A stretch of 43,681 bases of DNA, taken from assembly GCA_030614005.1 (NCBI GenBank), contig JAUWKS010000026.1:1-43681 (forward strand). Direction: 5' to 3'. The translations under genes were made by a program, and so were the position numbers. Each line of letters begins with the position of its first letter. Positions within the stretch are counted from its first letter, which is position 1. This DNA is from Candidatus Heimdallarchaeota archaeon (GTDB lineage Archaea > Asgardarchaeota > Heimdallarchaeia > JABLTI01). The notes under the pieces are model-generated. The model did no database searches, had not been told where the DNA came from, and saw only the letters and a list, made by a program, of their open reading frames with translations. Below are positions 18,475 to 25,117 of this stretch, in pieces.

Positions 18475-18532
18475 TTTTAATCTATTACAATAATTTAGAT
18501 TAAAAATCGACTAAAGTAATGCATTATTGTAA
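18475..18532. repeat. Two interleaved inverted repeats before the TPR gene
   Basis: TTTTAATCT (18475-18483) pairs with AGATTAAAA (18497-18505), 9 bp and 13-nt loop. TTACAATAAT (18485-18494), inside that loop, pairs with ATTATTGTAA (18523-18532), 10 bp. The topology is that of an H-type pseudoknot if both are in one RNA, or of two overlapping operators in DNA around the expected transcript start near 18487. AT-rich sequence makes chance pairing more likely than usual. Confidence 0.4.
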
Positions 18533-18626
18533 GAAATAGATTGTAGAGGATATCGAATTACCTAAAGAAAATAATAAGTTGTATAGGAATTTGTGCTTAA
18601 GAACTAGAGAATGCCGGTGAGAAATC

Positions 18627-19490
18627 TTGGTTGAACGAGGAATCAAAGAAATAGAAAACCCAGAGGAATTGCTCCAGTTGGGACTAGTATCCGGTATTAG
18701 AAGCGGTAAATTTTCAAATGCAGTAGAATTTTTCGAAAGAGCAATATTATTACAACCTAGCAATTGTAGAGCCTGGTTCTTACTTGGTTTAGCTAATGAT
18801 TGTCAAGAAAATCACGATAAGGGTATTGATTGTTATTTAAGAGCAATTGAACTTAATCCCGATTATGCTGAAGCTTTGGTTAATTTAGGAACAAATTACA
18901 CAAAATTAGGGAAATTCGATATTGCCGTTTCATGTTTCAATGATGCATTAGATATAAAACCTGATTATTATGAAGCAATGATTAACTTAGGATTATGTTA
19001 TCTTGACAGAAGTGAACTGGAAAAAACAATAGACGTTTGCCAGAGAGCATTACTTTTCACTTCAACCTATCCTCTTGCATACATTACTATGGGAAGAGCC
19101 TATCTAGAGCTTAACCAGTACGATAAATCATTAGAATTTTTCCAGAAAGCAAACGAAATAGATTCAGTAAATCATGAAACATATAATTTTATTGGGTTAG
19201 TCTATATCAATATGAAAAATTTCAAAGAAGCTTTACACAATTTACTAAAGTCAATAAAATTAAATCCAGAATATTATGAGGCCTATAATAATTTAGGCGT
19301 AACACATGCTATGATGGGGAATCTCAAAAAAGCAATTATTTATTTCGAAAAAGCAGTTGGTATTCACCCTAATTATTATGAAGCTCTTCACAACTTAGCA
19401 TCTGCATTTGAAGAATCAGGTGATTTCGATAAAGCAAATGAATATGGAGAGAGAGCTTATGATTGTGAAGAAAATCAAATTGATTACTAA
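18627..19490 (+). CDS. TPR repeat protein, eight repeats
   Basis: A 287-residue protein made almost wholly of tetratricopeptide repeats: eight units of 34 residues from about residue 17 to the end, each with the W/L-G-A-P pattern (for example AEALVNLGTNYTKLGKFDIA). TPR superhelices act as protein-binding scaffolds; the partner is unknown. No signal peptide or membrane segment is present. Translation starts at TTG (18627), 6 nt after GGTGA (18616-18620); the nearby ATG at 18611 leads into a stop after seven codons, so it is not the start. Monocistronic. The upstream region carries the interleaved inverted repeats described separately. Confidence 0.88.
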   Translation: MVERGIKEIENPEELLQLGLVSGIRSGKFSNAVEFFERAILLQPSNCRAWFLLGLANDCQENHDKGIDCYLRAIELNPDYAEALVNLGTNYTKLGKFDIAVSCFNDALDIKPDYYEAMINLGLCYLDRSELEKTIDVCQRALLFTSTYPLAYITMGRAYLELNQYDKSLEFFQKANEIDSVNHETYNFIGLVYINMKNFKEALHNLLKSIKLNPEYYEAYNNLGVTHAMMGNLKKAIIYFEKAVGIHPNYYEALHNLASAFEESGDFDKANEYGERAYDCEENQIDY

Positions 19491-19556
19491 ATTTACTCTT
19501 AATTGTTATTTGCTTTAATTATTTTTCTTTGATTTTACTAGTATCTGAAAAAACAA

Positions 19557-19715
19557 TTATTTCCATTCATATAAGCAATCAGTGCATCTGTTAGTTTTAT
19601 GTTTTACAGCATTATTGATCCTTAAATCCATCCCGCTGCATGTTCTGCCAAGAGCTTGTTGGTTTGTTATTCTAGCTTCAATATTTTCGGATTGGCATTT
19701 TGGGCATTTCATCAT
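19557..19715 (-). CDS. Small zinc-ribbon protein, 52 aa
   Basis: A 52-residue open frame starting at ATG ATG (19715 or 19712). It begins MMKCPKCQSENIEARITN and ends RCTDCLYEWK: two CxxC knuckles 37 residues apart, the ligands of a single zinc ribbon, plus a further Cys at residue 26. Lys- and Arg-rich segments between them could bind nucleic acid. Proteins of this size and pattern are widespread in archaea as orphan zinc ribbons, without one common function. It lies alone on the minus strand between two plus-strand genes. No clear Shine-Dalgarno site is present, so the message may be leaderless. Confidence 0.65.
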   Translation of the reverse strand: MMKCPKCQSENIEARITNQQALGRTCSGMDLRINNAVKHKTNRCTDCLYEWK

Positions 19716-19781
19716 TATCTAATAAACAATTCAAATTAGTATTAAATTAATTTGTACAAATCTAAATTTTGTTTTAGTAGG

Positions 19782-19789
19782 TTTAAATA
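19782..19789 (+). promoter_or_regulatory. TATA box of the small membrane protein gene
   Basis: TTTAAATA, about 50 nt before the proposed start codon at 19837. A transcript starting near 19812 would include the GGAG site at 19825-19828. This placement argues that the short gene is expressed. Confidence 0.45.
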
Positions 19790-19836
19790 GAGAATTACAC
19801 CAATTAACATAAGATGAAATCAATGGAGATTTTTGA

Positions 19837-20016
19837 ATAACCACAGTATTTGGATGGATTGTCGTTTGTGGAATTGCATCATTAGTTGTTGTTGCAATAC
19901 TTGGCATCATTCAATATATAATCAAACAAACGAATCGCGAAGTTTTGACTGCAGATTATGCTTCAAATTTGGAAATAGCTGGTCAGCAATCTCACCGATT
20001 AAAAGATTCAAAATAA
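19837..20016 (+). CDS. Small single-helix membrane protein with ATA start
   Basis: This 59-residue frame reads as a convincing protein: a hydrophobic helix (FGWIVVCGIASLVVVAILG and on to residue 27), then a polar tail ending SHRLKDSK. The frame is closed upstream by TGA at 19834-19836 and holds no ATG, GTG or CTG, and no TTG until codon 37. The first codon after that stop is ATA, exactly 8 nt behind GGAG (19825-19828). The overlapping TTG frame at 19833 gives a Cys/Trp-rich translation typical of a wrong frame. ATA initiation is unusual, but the same situation occurs at 38611. A short frame MKSMEIFE ends at 19840 across the start, so termination-reinitiation is another possibility. Function unknown. 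Confidence 0.5.
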   Translation: MTTVFGWIVVCGIASLVVVAILGIIQYIIKQTNREVLTADYASNLEIAGQQSHRLKDSK

Positions 20017-20028
20017 ACTTCAAAGAAG

Positions 20029-20058
20029 AAAAGCTAAGAAAATTCTTTTCTAGCTTTT
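20029..20058. terminator. Inverted repeat between convergent genes
   Basis: AAAAGCTAAGAAAA (20029-20042) pairs with TTTTCTAGCTTTT (20046-20058) with one bulged base, followed on the plus strand by further T runs (TTTTTC, ATTTTTA). It lies between the stop of the small membrane protein and the end of the opposing zinc-ribbon gene. Confidence 0.5.
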
Positions 20059-20120
20059 TCTAAGATTTTTAAAAATAATGCTTTAGAATGTTCTGATTGA
20101 AAAAGAAAAAAAGAGAAAAA

Positions 20121-20531
20121 TTAGAGGTTTATATATGGGTCACTGAGAATGACTATAAAGAAAATTGTACCATAAGTATGTAGAATAACCCCTATCGAGT
20201 TGAAAACTAATCCAATAATAGCTCTTTTTCTTCTTCCTTTTTTAACACTCATCGCTCCCAGGATAACTCCAACCACAACGAAAAATAAGAAAACACTATT
20301 GAATATTATCCAACCAAGCAAACCTCCAAACCAAGGGTGGAATGAATCAAAGAATATCACAAACCAGGAAAAAAGACCAATCTCAAAACAACCGATTACC
20401 AAAGATATAGTTGAAAGAAGAGGGTAATGAGTATCGAGTTGGTTTACTCGAGGAGTGGTTTCACCACAAGAGGGACAAGTAGTACTCTCTTGATCAACAT
20501 TCTCACCACAATTAATACATTTTCTTTTCAT
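20121..20531 (-). CDS. Zinc-ribbon membrane protein, 136 aa
   Basis: Residues 1-30 form a zinc ribbon (CINCGENV ... CPSCGE), as in the zinc-ribbon heads of archaeal membrane proteins. Then come about three hydrophobic segments: around 42-62, 70-96 and 108-131, with a basic stretch KKGRRKR between the last two. Function unknown; the ribbon should face the cytoplasm. The open frame runs 13 codons further upstream, but GGTGA lies 5 nt before the ATG at 20531, so I take that as the start. It is 52 nt behind the small acidic-protein gene on the same strand and may share its transcript. Confidence 0.7.
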   Translation of the reverse strand: MKRKCINCGENVDQESTTCPSCGETTPRVNQLDTHYPLLSTISLVIGCFEIGLFSWFVIFFDSFHPWFGGLLGWIIFNSVFLFFVVVGVILGAMSVKKGRRKRAIIGLVFNSIGVILHTYGTIFFIVILSDPYINL

Positions 20532-20583
20532 ATAATCACCTATTTCTTCTAAATAGTTCTTTTTTTTCATTATTAATTTATTG

Positions 20584-20832
20584 TTATTTTACCATTGAAG
20601 TAAAAAAATCAAGGTCCCAAAATGAAAACGGAGGTACTATTTTCTCATATATTTTTGCTCTTAATTCTTCTTCTTTTTCAAATCTCAATAATTCTTTAAT
20701 TATTGGTACAAATCCTTCACACTCTTCCAAATCATCAATATCATCATCTGACAAGAACTTAATTATCTCTTTTCTTTTTTCAGAGTTTTTTGATAAATCA
20801 AAGGTTTTTATTTCATCAACATATCCTTCCAT
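20584..20832 (-). CDS. Small acidic hypothetical protein, 82 aa
   Basis: I do not recognise the family. The 82 residues are strongly charged (LSDDDIDDLEECEG; FEKEEELRAKIYEK), mainly helical in appearance, with a Trp/Phe-rich C-terminus (PPFSFWDLDFF). No membrane segment, signal or metal motif. The ATG has a good GGTGGG Shine-Dalgarno site about 6 nt upstream, which together with regular codon use supports a real gene. It is probably co-transcribed with the zinc-ribbon membrane protein that follows. Confidence 0.6.
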   Translation of the reverse strand: MEGYVDEIKTFDLSKNSEKRKEIIKFLSDDDIDDLEECEGFVPIIKELLRFEKEEELRAKIYEKIVPPFSFWDLDFFTSMVK

Positions 20833-20991
20833 TTAAAACCCACCAATTTTTTCAGATATTTGTATTTGGTTCTTTAATATAATTCTATTGTTATCATCAT
20901 ATACATCATTAATATATAAGAGTCATAAAGAAAATGAGTAAGCTTTTTTTAGATAAAGTACTTAACTAAAGTATAAACGGAGAAATATGAA

Positions 20992-21735
20992 TTGACAAAG
21001 CATATCGGCCATATTTTTATGGAAATGACAAAATACAAACATCTCTCTGAATCTGATCAGAGAAAACGGGTATCTCATCCACCCGTTGAACTTGACTATG
21101 ATAAATCAAAAAAACCTATTGATTTACCAAAACCAGAAAAACTTAACATCCCAGAAATTGATTTGAAAAAAGCAATTGAAGAGAGAAAAAGTGTTAGAAA
21201 GTATGCAGATAAACCTCTAACTTTGGAAGAATTATCTTGGCTCCTCTGGGCTACTCAAGGAGTTAAAAAAACTAACCCACCTTACACATTAAGAACTGTT
21301 CCTTCAGCAGGTGCAAGACATGCTTTTGAAACATTGGTTCTTGTTAACAATGTTGAAGGATTAAAACCTGGATTGTACAGATACTTGGCTCTCGAACACA
21401 AATTACTAGAATATATTATGGATGAAGGTATTAGAGAAAAATTAGTTGAAGCATCTTATGGTCAAAAAATGGTAATGGAAGGGAATGCTACATTCATTTG
21501 GGTTGCAGTTCCATATCGTATTGAATGGAGATATAGCGAAAGAAGTTATCGATATTTACACTTAGATGTAGGGCATGTTTGTCAGAATCTCTATTTAGCA
21601 GCAGAAAGTATTGATTCGGGTGTATGTGCAATAGCTGCATTTTATGACGACAAGATCAATGAAGCCGTTGATTTAGATGGTGAAACTCTATTCGTAATCT
21701 ATCTCGCATCATTGGGTAAAAAAATAAGTGAATAA
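20992..21735 (+). CDS. Nitroreductase-family oxidoreductase, SagB-like
   Basis: A 247-residue FMN-dependent nitroreductase-fold protein of the SagB/ThcOx type. The core starts at about residue 53 with AIEERKSVRKYADKPLTLEE, the family's FMN-phosphate-binding Arg-Ser/Arg pair. RTVPSAGARHAFET is the SagB-type substrate/FMN loop, and HLDVGHVCQNLYLAAESI the helix with conserved His and Gln. SagB proteins oxidise azolines to azoles in peptide natural products, but no YcaO cyclodehydratase or precursor peptide is adjacent, so the substrate is unknown. The start is TTG at 20992, 9 nt after GGAG (20979-20982); an ATG 27 nt inside is an alternative. Monocistronic, with a hairpin terminator right after the stop. 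Confidence 0.85.
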   Translation: MTKHIGHIFMEMTKYKHLSESDQRKRVSHPPVELDYDKSKKPIDLPKPEKLNIPEIDLKKAIEERKSVRKYADKPLTLEELSWLLWATQGVKKTNPPYTLRTVPSAGARHAFETLVLVNNVEGLKPGLYRYLALEHKLLEYIMDEGIREKLVEASYGQKMVMEGNATFIWVAVPYRIEWRYSERSYRYLHLDVGHVCQNLYLAAESIDSGVCAIAAFYDDKINEAVDLDGETLFVIYLASLGKKISE

Positions 21736-21765
21736 TTGGAACTAATTTATAGTTCCAAATTTTAT
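21736..21765 (+). terminator. Hairpin terminator after the nitroreductase gene
   Basis: TTGGAACTA (21736-21744) and TAGTTCCAA (21750-21758) form a perfect 9-bp stem with loop ATTTA, followed by ATTTTATTTCTTTT. It sits immediately after the TAA stop of the nitroreductase gene and also within the end of the opposing methyltransferase fragment, so it can serve both transcripts. Confidence 0.75.
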
Positions 21766-21938
21766 TTCTTTTCAAATTCCAAAAAGAAGGTTTGACCTTG
21801 TTGTTCTTTTAGTAAGCCTATAACACCTTCTCCACCGGCACAGATATCTAATATCCAACCTTCTGCTTCGAAGTCTTTCACTTTCACTACTTGCTGTTCC
21901 AGAACATGGAACTTTTCTAAATCTGGTCCTTCGCTCAT
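21762..21938 (-). pseudogene. Truncated SAM-methyltransferase N-terminus
   Basis: The 58 codons read MSEGPDLEKFHVLEQQ... then GWILDICAGGEGVIGLLK, which is the first strand and motif I (SAM-binding loop, usually DIGGGGEG) of a class I methyltransferase. The frame then ends within 14 codons (EQQGQTFFLEFEKK), before any of the remaining Rossmann fold, and the terminator hairpin and a convergent gene follow at once. So about three quarters of the enzyme are missing, apparently by deletion. The ATG at 21938 has GGATGA 7 nt upstream. It lies 13 nt behind the GNAT gene. A short functional peptide cannot be excluded. Confidence 0.6.
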
Positions 21939-21951
21939 TTTCATTCATCCT

Positions 21952-22527
21952 TTATGGTAATTTTTTAAACATAAATACTGAATTATTGACTTGTACATTA
22001 ATTGAAGAATTGGAATCATGTTTTGGCAAAACTATAATTGGATTTTCTATTTCGAGAGAAGTGATTTCATAATTGCGTTCAAAGTTTTCACTTTTATATA
22101 GATTGATTGCCTTAACATTGTTAGAATGAACTTTCAAATAGACTTGCTTCAAGTTATATTTGTGAGCTTGCTCTACCGCGTGGTTGAATAATTTTCTAGC
22201 AAATCCTTGTCTACGATATTCGGGGTGGGTCATTACGTTGCTAATTGTGCCTTGTGTTCTGTTTATTGTAAGTGATGATGCACTCACAATTTTATCCTCA
22301 ACCTTGATGAGATAGGTATTCATTCTATTTCCAAAAAATCTCATTCGTATTTTATAGCTTGGTTTGATGAGTTTTCTTAAAGTACACCTTACTTGATGAT
22401 AATCTATACTTTGCGATTCAATACAATGAATAAAGCAAAGCTCCATTAATTCAAGAAATTCGTTTATATCTCCCTTTTTTAACTGAGTAATTTCTTGTTT
22501 TGGATGGCGTTTAATGATATACTTCAT
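21952..22527 (-). CDS. GNAT-family N-acetyltransferase
   Basis: A 191-residue protein whose middle and C-terminal parts show the GNAT fold: a strand ending SNVMTHPEYRRQGFARKL carries the acetyl-CoA pyrophosphate-binding R-x-x-G-x-A loop, and VHSNNVKAINLYKSENF is motif B, much as in RimI-like enzymes. The N-terminal 75 residues are less conserved. It should acetylate an amino group with acetyl-CoA in the cytoplasm; the acceptor is unknown, as usual for the family. The start is ATG with a weak GAGA site. It leads the short minus-strand unit that contains the methyltransferase fragment. Confidence 0.88.
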   Translation of the reverse strand: MKYIIKRHPKQEITQLKKGDINEFLELMELCFIHCIESQSIDYHQVRCTLRKLIKPSYKIRMRFFGNRMNTYLIKVEDKIVSASSLTINRTQGTISNVMTHPEYRRQGFARKLFNHAVEQAHKYNLKQVYLKVHSNNVKAINLYKSENFERNYEITSLEIENPIIVLPKHDSNSSINVQVNNSVFMFKKLP

Positions 22528-22707
22528 ACTTTCTCAAGTAAGATTATGTACTGGGCAGTTTTAATGAAGTTACTGGGTAGAAGTGGTCAGTGAAAGAATT
22601 TTAATTCCATTTCTAGGTTGTAGATAATTTTTTTATATTTTTGTTTGCATTAAATTAATTGCTCAATCAATAATTATATTGGGTATCTTAAAACCTGGGG
22701 AATATTC

Positions 22708-23898
22708 ATGAAAGGTAAAATCAGTAAACTCGTGGATTCAAATAAAAGAGAAATAGTTTGTTTATTACAAAAATTAATACAGATTCCATCAACAACAGGA
22801 AATGAAGGTGAAATAATAAAATTTCTCGAAAAAGAAATGAAAATAATTGGTTTTAAAGAAGTAACTGTTGATAAAATGGGAAATCTAATTGGCAGGATTG
22901 GGAATGGTCCTCGAATTCTTGCAATAGATGGGCATGTAGATACTGTAGAGATAGGCAAACAGAGCTATTGGAAATTTGATCCTCTTGGCGGAACGGAGTA
23001 TAATGATAACATCTATGGTCGAGGAGCTTGTGATCAAAAAGGTGGAATTGCTTCAGCATTAATGGCAGTGAAAATTCTCAAGGAAATAGGTATACCAGAT
23101 GAATTAACGATTTATTTTGTGGCTAGCGTTCATGAAGAACCTTATGAAGGAGCAAATTGGCAATTTATACTCGAAAATTCCGAAATGCATCCTCATGCAG
23201 TACTCTTAACTGAGCCTTCTAATTTAATGATAAGTATTGGACAACGGGGAAGAGTTGAATTCAAAATAAAAGTCAAAGGACTCTCGAGTCATGGTGCAGA
23301 ACCAGATGCTGGAATAAATGCCATTTACAAGATGAACCCTATAATAACTGAACTTGAAAAATTTCACGAAAATATGGCAATAGATCCCATATTTGGAAAA
23401 GGGACATTGACAATAACTGAAATAAAATCAACTTCTGTGTCTCTAAATGCAGTAGCTGATAGCTGTACAATACATATAGATAGACGACTGGGTTCAGAAG
23501 AAACTCTAGACAAAGTCATTAATGAGATTAAAAATCTGAAAAGTGTAATAGATGCAGAAGCTGATGTGTTTGTACCAGAGTACGCTGTGAAATCGTACAA
23601 AAATCATTCATTTGAAGTGATCAGTTTTTATCCATCATGGATACAGGACAAATCACATGAATTAGTACAGAGTGCAAAAAGCGCTTTTGAGTACCAATTT
23701 GGGGATCCACCACAAATTGGTACATGGCGTTTTTCAACAAATGGTGTTGCAACAAAAGGAAGGAACAATATCCCAACAATAGGTTTTGGACCCGGAGAGG
23801 AGAGATTTGCACATACCTATGAAGAACATGTGCCAATAGAACATTTATTGAAAGCATGTGAATTCTATACTGCATTTATGCTAGAGTATGCAAAATAA
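22708..23898 (+). CDS. M20 metallopeptidase (ArgE/DapE/YgeY-like)
   Basis: A 396-residue di-zinc M20 hydrolase. The metal and catalytic residues are visible: His76 and Asp78 in DGHVDTV, the bridging Asp109 in GRGACDQKGG, the Glu143-Glu144 pair in HEEPYEG (catalytic base and ligand), Glu169 in LLTEPS and the C-terminal His in FAHTYEEHV. The dimerisation domain begins near GRVEFKIKVKGLSSHGAEP. The overall sequence is closest in style to the YgeY/DapE branch, which acts on N-acyl or carbamoyl amino acids and peptides; the exact substrate cannot be assigned. The start is ATG with GGGGAA upstream. Monocistronic; 152 nt of AT-rich sequence separate it from the GTPase operon. Confidence 0.92.
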   Translation: MKGKISKLVDSNKREIVCLLQKLIQIPSTTGNEGEIIKFLEKEMKIIGFKEVTVDKMGNLIGRIGNGPRILAIDGHVDTVEIGKQSYWKFDPLGGTEYNDNIYGRGACDQKGGIASALMAVKILKEIGIPDELTIYFVASVHEEPYEGANWQFILENSEMHPHAVLLTEPSNLMISIGQRGRVEFKIKVKGLSSHGAEPDAGINAIYKMNPIITELEKFHENMAIDPIFGKGTLTITEIKSTSVSLNAVADSCTIHIDRRLGSEETLDKVINEIKNLKSVIDAEADVFVPEYAVKSYKNHSFEVISFYPSWIQDKSHELVQSAKSAFEYQFGDPPQIGTWRFSTNGVATKGRNNIPTIGFGPGEERFAHTYEEHVPIEHLLKACEFYTAFMLEYAK

Positions 23899-24003
23899 AA
23901 AAAGAAAATTCTCTAAACTTTCTTCTTGAAGAATTAATATTAGAGTACAAATTACTATTTTCTCTAGAAAAAAAATGTTTTTTATTTTTGTCGATAAAAT
24001 AAA

Positions 24004-24011
24004 CTTTATAT
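24004..24011 (+). promoter_or_regulatory. TATA box of the longin-Arf-7TM operon
   Basis: CTTTATAT, 40 nt before the ATG at 24051. The transcript would start near 24035, giving a very short leader. No other promoter-like element is seen within the three-gene unit. Confidence 0.45.
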
Positions 24012-24050
24012 TTCAATATTCGAGATAGTATTTCGGATTATATACAAAAG

Positions 24051-24560
24051 ATGGTGGTCATAATTATTAAACCGTTGAGTTTATGTTTAGTTCAAATGGG
24101 TAAAAAAGGATTAGAACTTGTTAAAACACATCCCAAAGTTTTACCAGATGAAGTTCTAAGTGAGATTACTTACAAAAGCATGCCAATGGGTGCAAAATCT
24201 GGCGATTTTTCATCAGCAGGTATTGGTAGTTTTTATTATTCCAGTTATGTTTTCAAACTTCCTCAAGATGAAGGGAGAGATAACATAGGAACAATAGTTG
24301 CTATTTTTCCTAACATGGATTATGATATAGATGGAATAAGGAAACTCTTCACAGTGATTGTAAAAGAGCTTGAAGGAAAAGCTTTTCTTAGAATGGAGAT
24401 TATGAAAGAAATACTACCAAACCTCTATGATGGTTTTAGTAAAGGTAGAATTAACATTAAAATTAGTTCCTCAACCTCAATCTCTATTGATTTTTCTGAT
24501 GAAAATGAAGAAAAGGTTGTTGATGAGTCAAAGGCTTTTTCAGATGATTTATGGAAATAA
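24051..24560 (+). CDS. Longin-like GTPase-associated protein
   Basis: A 169-residue soluble protein, first in an operon with an Arf-like GTPase. The pattern of alternating strands and helices (ATG followed by VVIIIKPLSLCLV, then YKSMPMGAKSGDF, YYSSYVFKLPQ, NIGTIVAIFPNMDYDIDGIR, and a long helix LFTVIVKELEGKAFLRMEI) resembles the longin/profilin-like domains that Asgard archaea often encode beside small GTPases. The acidic C-terminal tail looks disordered. In eukaryotes such domains form GTPase effectors, GEFs and adaptor subunits. The assignment rests on pattern and context, not on diagnostic residues. The stop codon is separated from the GTPase ATG by 19 nt including AGGTGG. Confidence 0.55.
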   Translation: MVVIIIKPLSLCLVQMGKKGLELVKTHPKVLPDEVLSEITYKSMPMGAKSGDFSSAGIGSFYYSSYVFKLPQDEGRDNIGTIVAIFPNMDYDIDGIRKLFTVIVKELEGKAFLRMEIMKEILPNLYDGFSKGRINIKISSSTSISIDFSDENEEKVVDESKAFSDDLWK

Positions 24561-24579
24561 CTAGGTGGAAAACTACAAC

Positions 24580-25116
24580 ATGTCATTCTTACTTAATCTT
24601 TTTAGAAGCAAGAACAGAGAAGTAGACGTCACAATCTGCGGTTTAGACAATGCAGGGAAAACTACTATTGTCAAGTACCTGGAAACAGGGGAATTCGTTG
24701 AAACACAACCAACAATGGGCATAAATAGAGGCGAATCTATACACTCAGGAAAAATAGAGATAAATGTTTTCGATTTAGGTGGACAGGAGGATTTCAGGCA
24801 GCTTTGGTCAGAAGTAAACGAAAAATCTGATGGTATTGTCTATGTAGTGGATAAGACCGATGTTATGCGTTTTGAAGAATCATACAACGTCTTTCATAAT
24901 GTGCTTAAAAGCCAACTCCATAAGGATATAAAAATACTTGTTCTTTTACACAAAAGTGACGAACCTGAAGGTTTAGAGAGAAATAGATTCATAAAAGAAT
25001 TTGGTTTGCTTGAAATGCCCTTTCAATGGGCTTGTTATGAAACATCTGCAAAAACAGGCGAAAACATCTATGAAGCTTTCAAATGGTTTGTAGAGTCACT
25101 AAAGGAGGTCAGCTGA
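24580..25116 (+). CDS. Arf-like small GTPase
   Basis: A 178-residue Ras-superfamily GTPase of the Arf/Sar type. G1 is GLDNAGKTT (21-29), the switch I Thr lies in PTMGI, G3 is DLGGQEDFR (65-73), G4 is HKSD (124-127, with His replacing the usual Asn) and G5 is ETSAKTG. The DLGGQ form and the N-terminus MSFLLNLFRSKNRE closely mimic Arf proteins, whose N-terminal amphipathic helix inserts into membranes on GTP binding; there is no Gly2 for myristoylation. That resemblance, and AGGTGG upstream, favour the ATG at 24580 over the GTG at 24565. It is central in an operon with a longin-like protein before it and a seven-helix membrane protein 1 nt after it. Confidence 0.92.
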   Translation: MSFLLNLFRSKNREVDVTICGLDNAGKTTIVKYLETGEFVETQPTMGINRGESIHSGKIEINVFDLGGQEDFRQLWSEVNEKSDGIVYVVDKTDVMRFEESYNVFHNVLKSQLHKDIKILVLLHKSDEPEGLERNRFIKEFGLLEMPFQWACYETSAKTGENIYEAFKWFVESLKEVS

Positions 25117-25117
25117 C

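Larger units (their letters stand above)
18222..18626. other. Intergenic region, divergent promoters, no gene seen
   Basis: This 405-bp gap separates the ABC operon (minus) from the TPR gene (plus). It contains CTTTTATAT at 18323-18331, which reads as a TATA box ATATAAAAG on the minus strand; TTATATAG at 18458-18465 as TATA box for the plus strand; a GC-rich palindrome GTCGCGAC at 18428-18435 between them; two interleaved inverted repeats at 18475-18532; and a GGTGA ribosome-binding site at 18616-18620. No open frame with a start signal was found. Confidence 0.5.

Noticed and set aside
19833..20063. 76-codon plus-strand frame from TTG
   Set aside because: Its translation is rich in Cys, Trp and His with no plausible fold, while the overlapping frame from 19837 gives a clean membrane helix with polar tail and proper ribosome-site spacing.
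20992..21735. Azole-peptide (RiPP) cluster suggested by the SagB-like gene
   Set aside because: No YcaO-type cyclodehydratase, precursor peptide or exporter is next to it.
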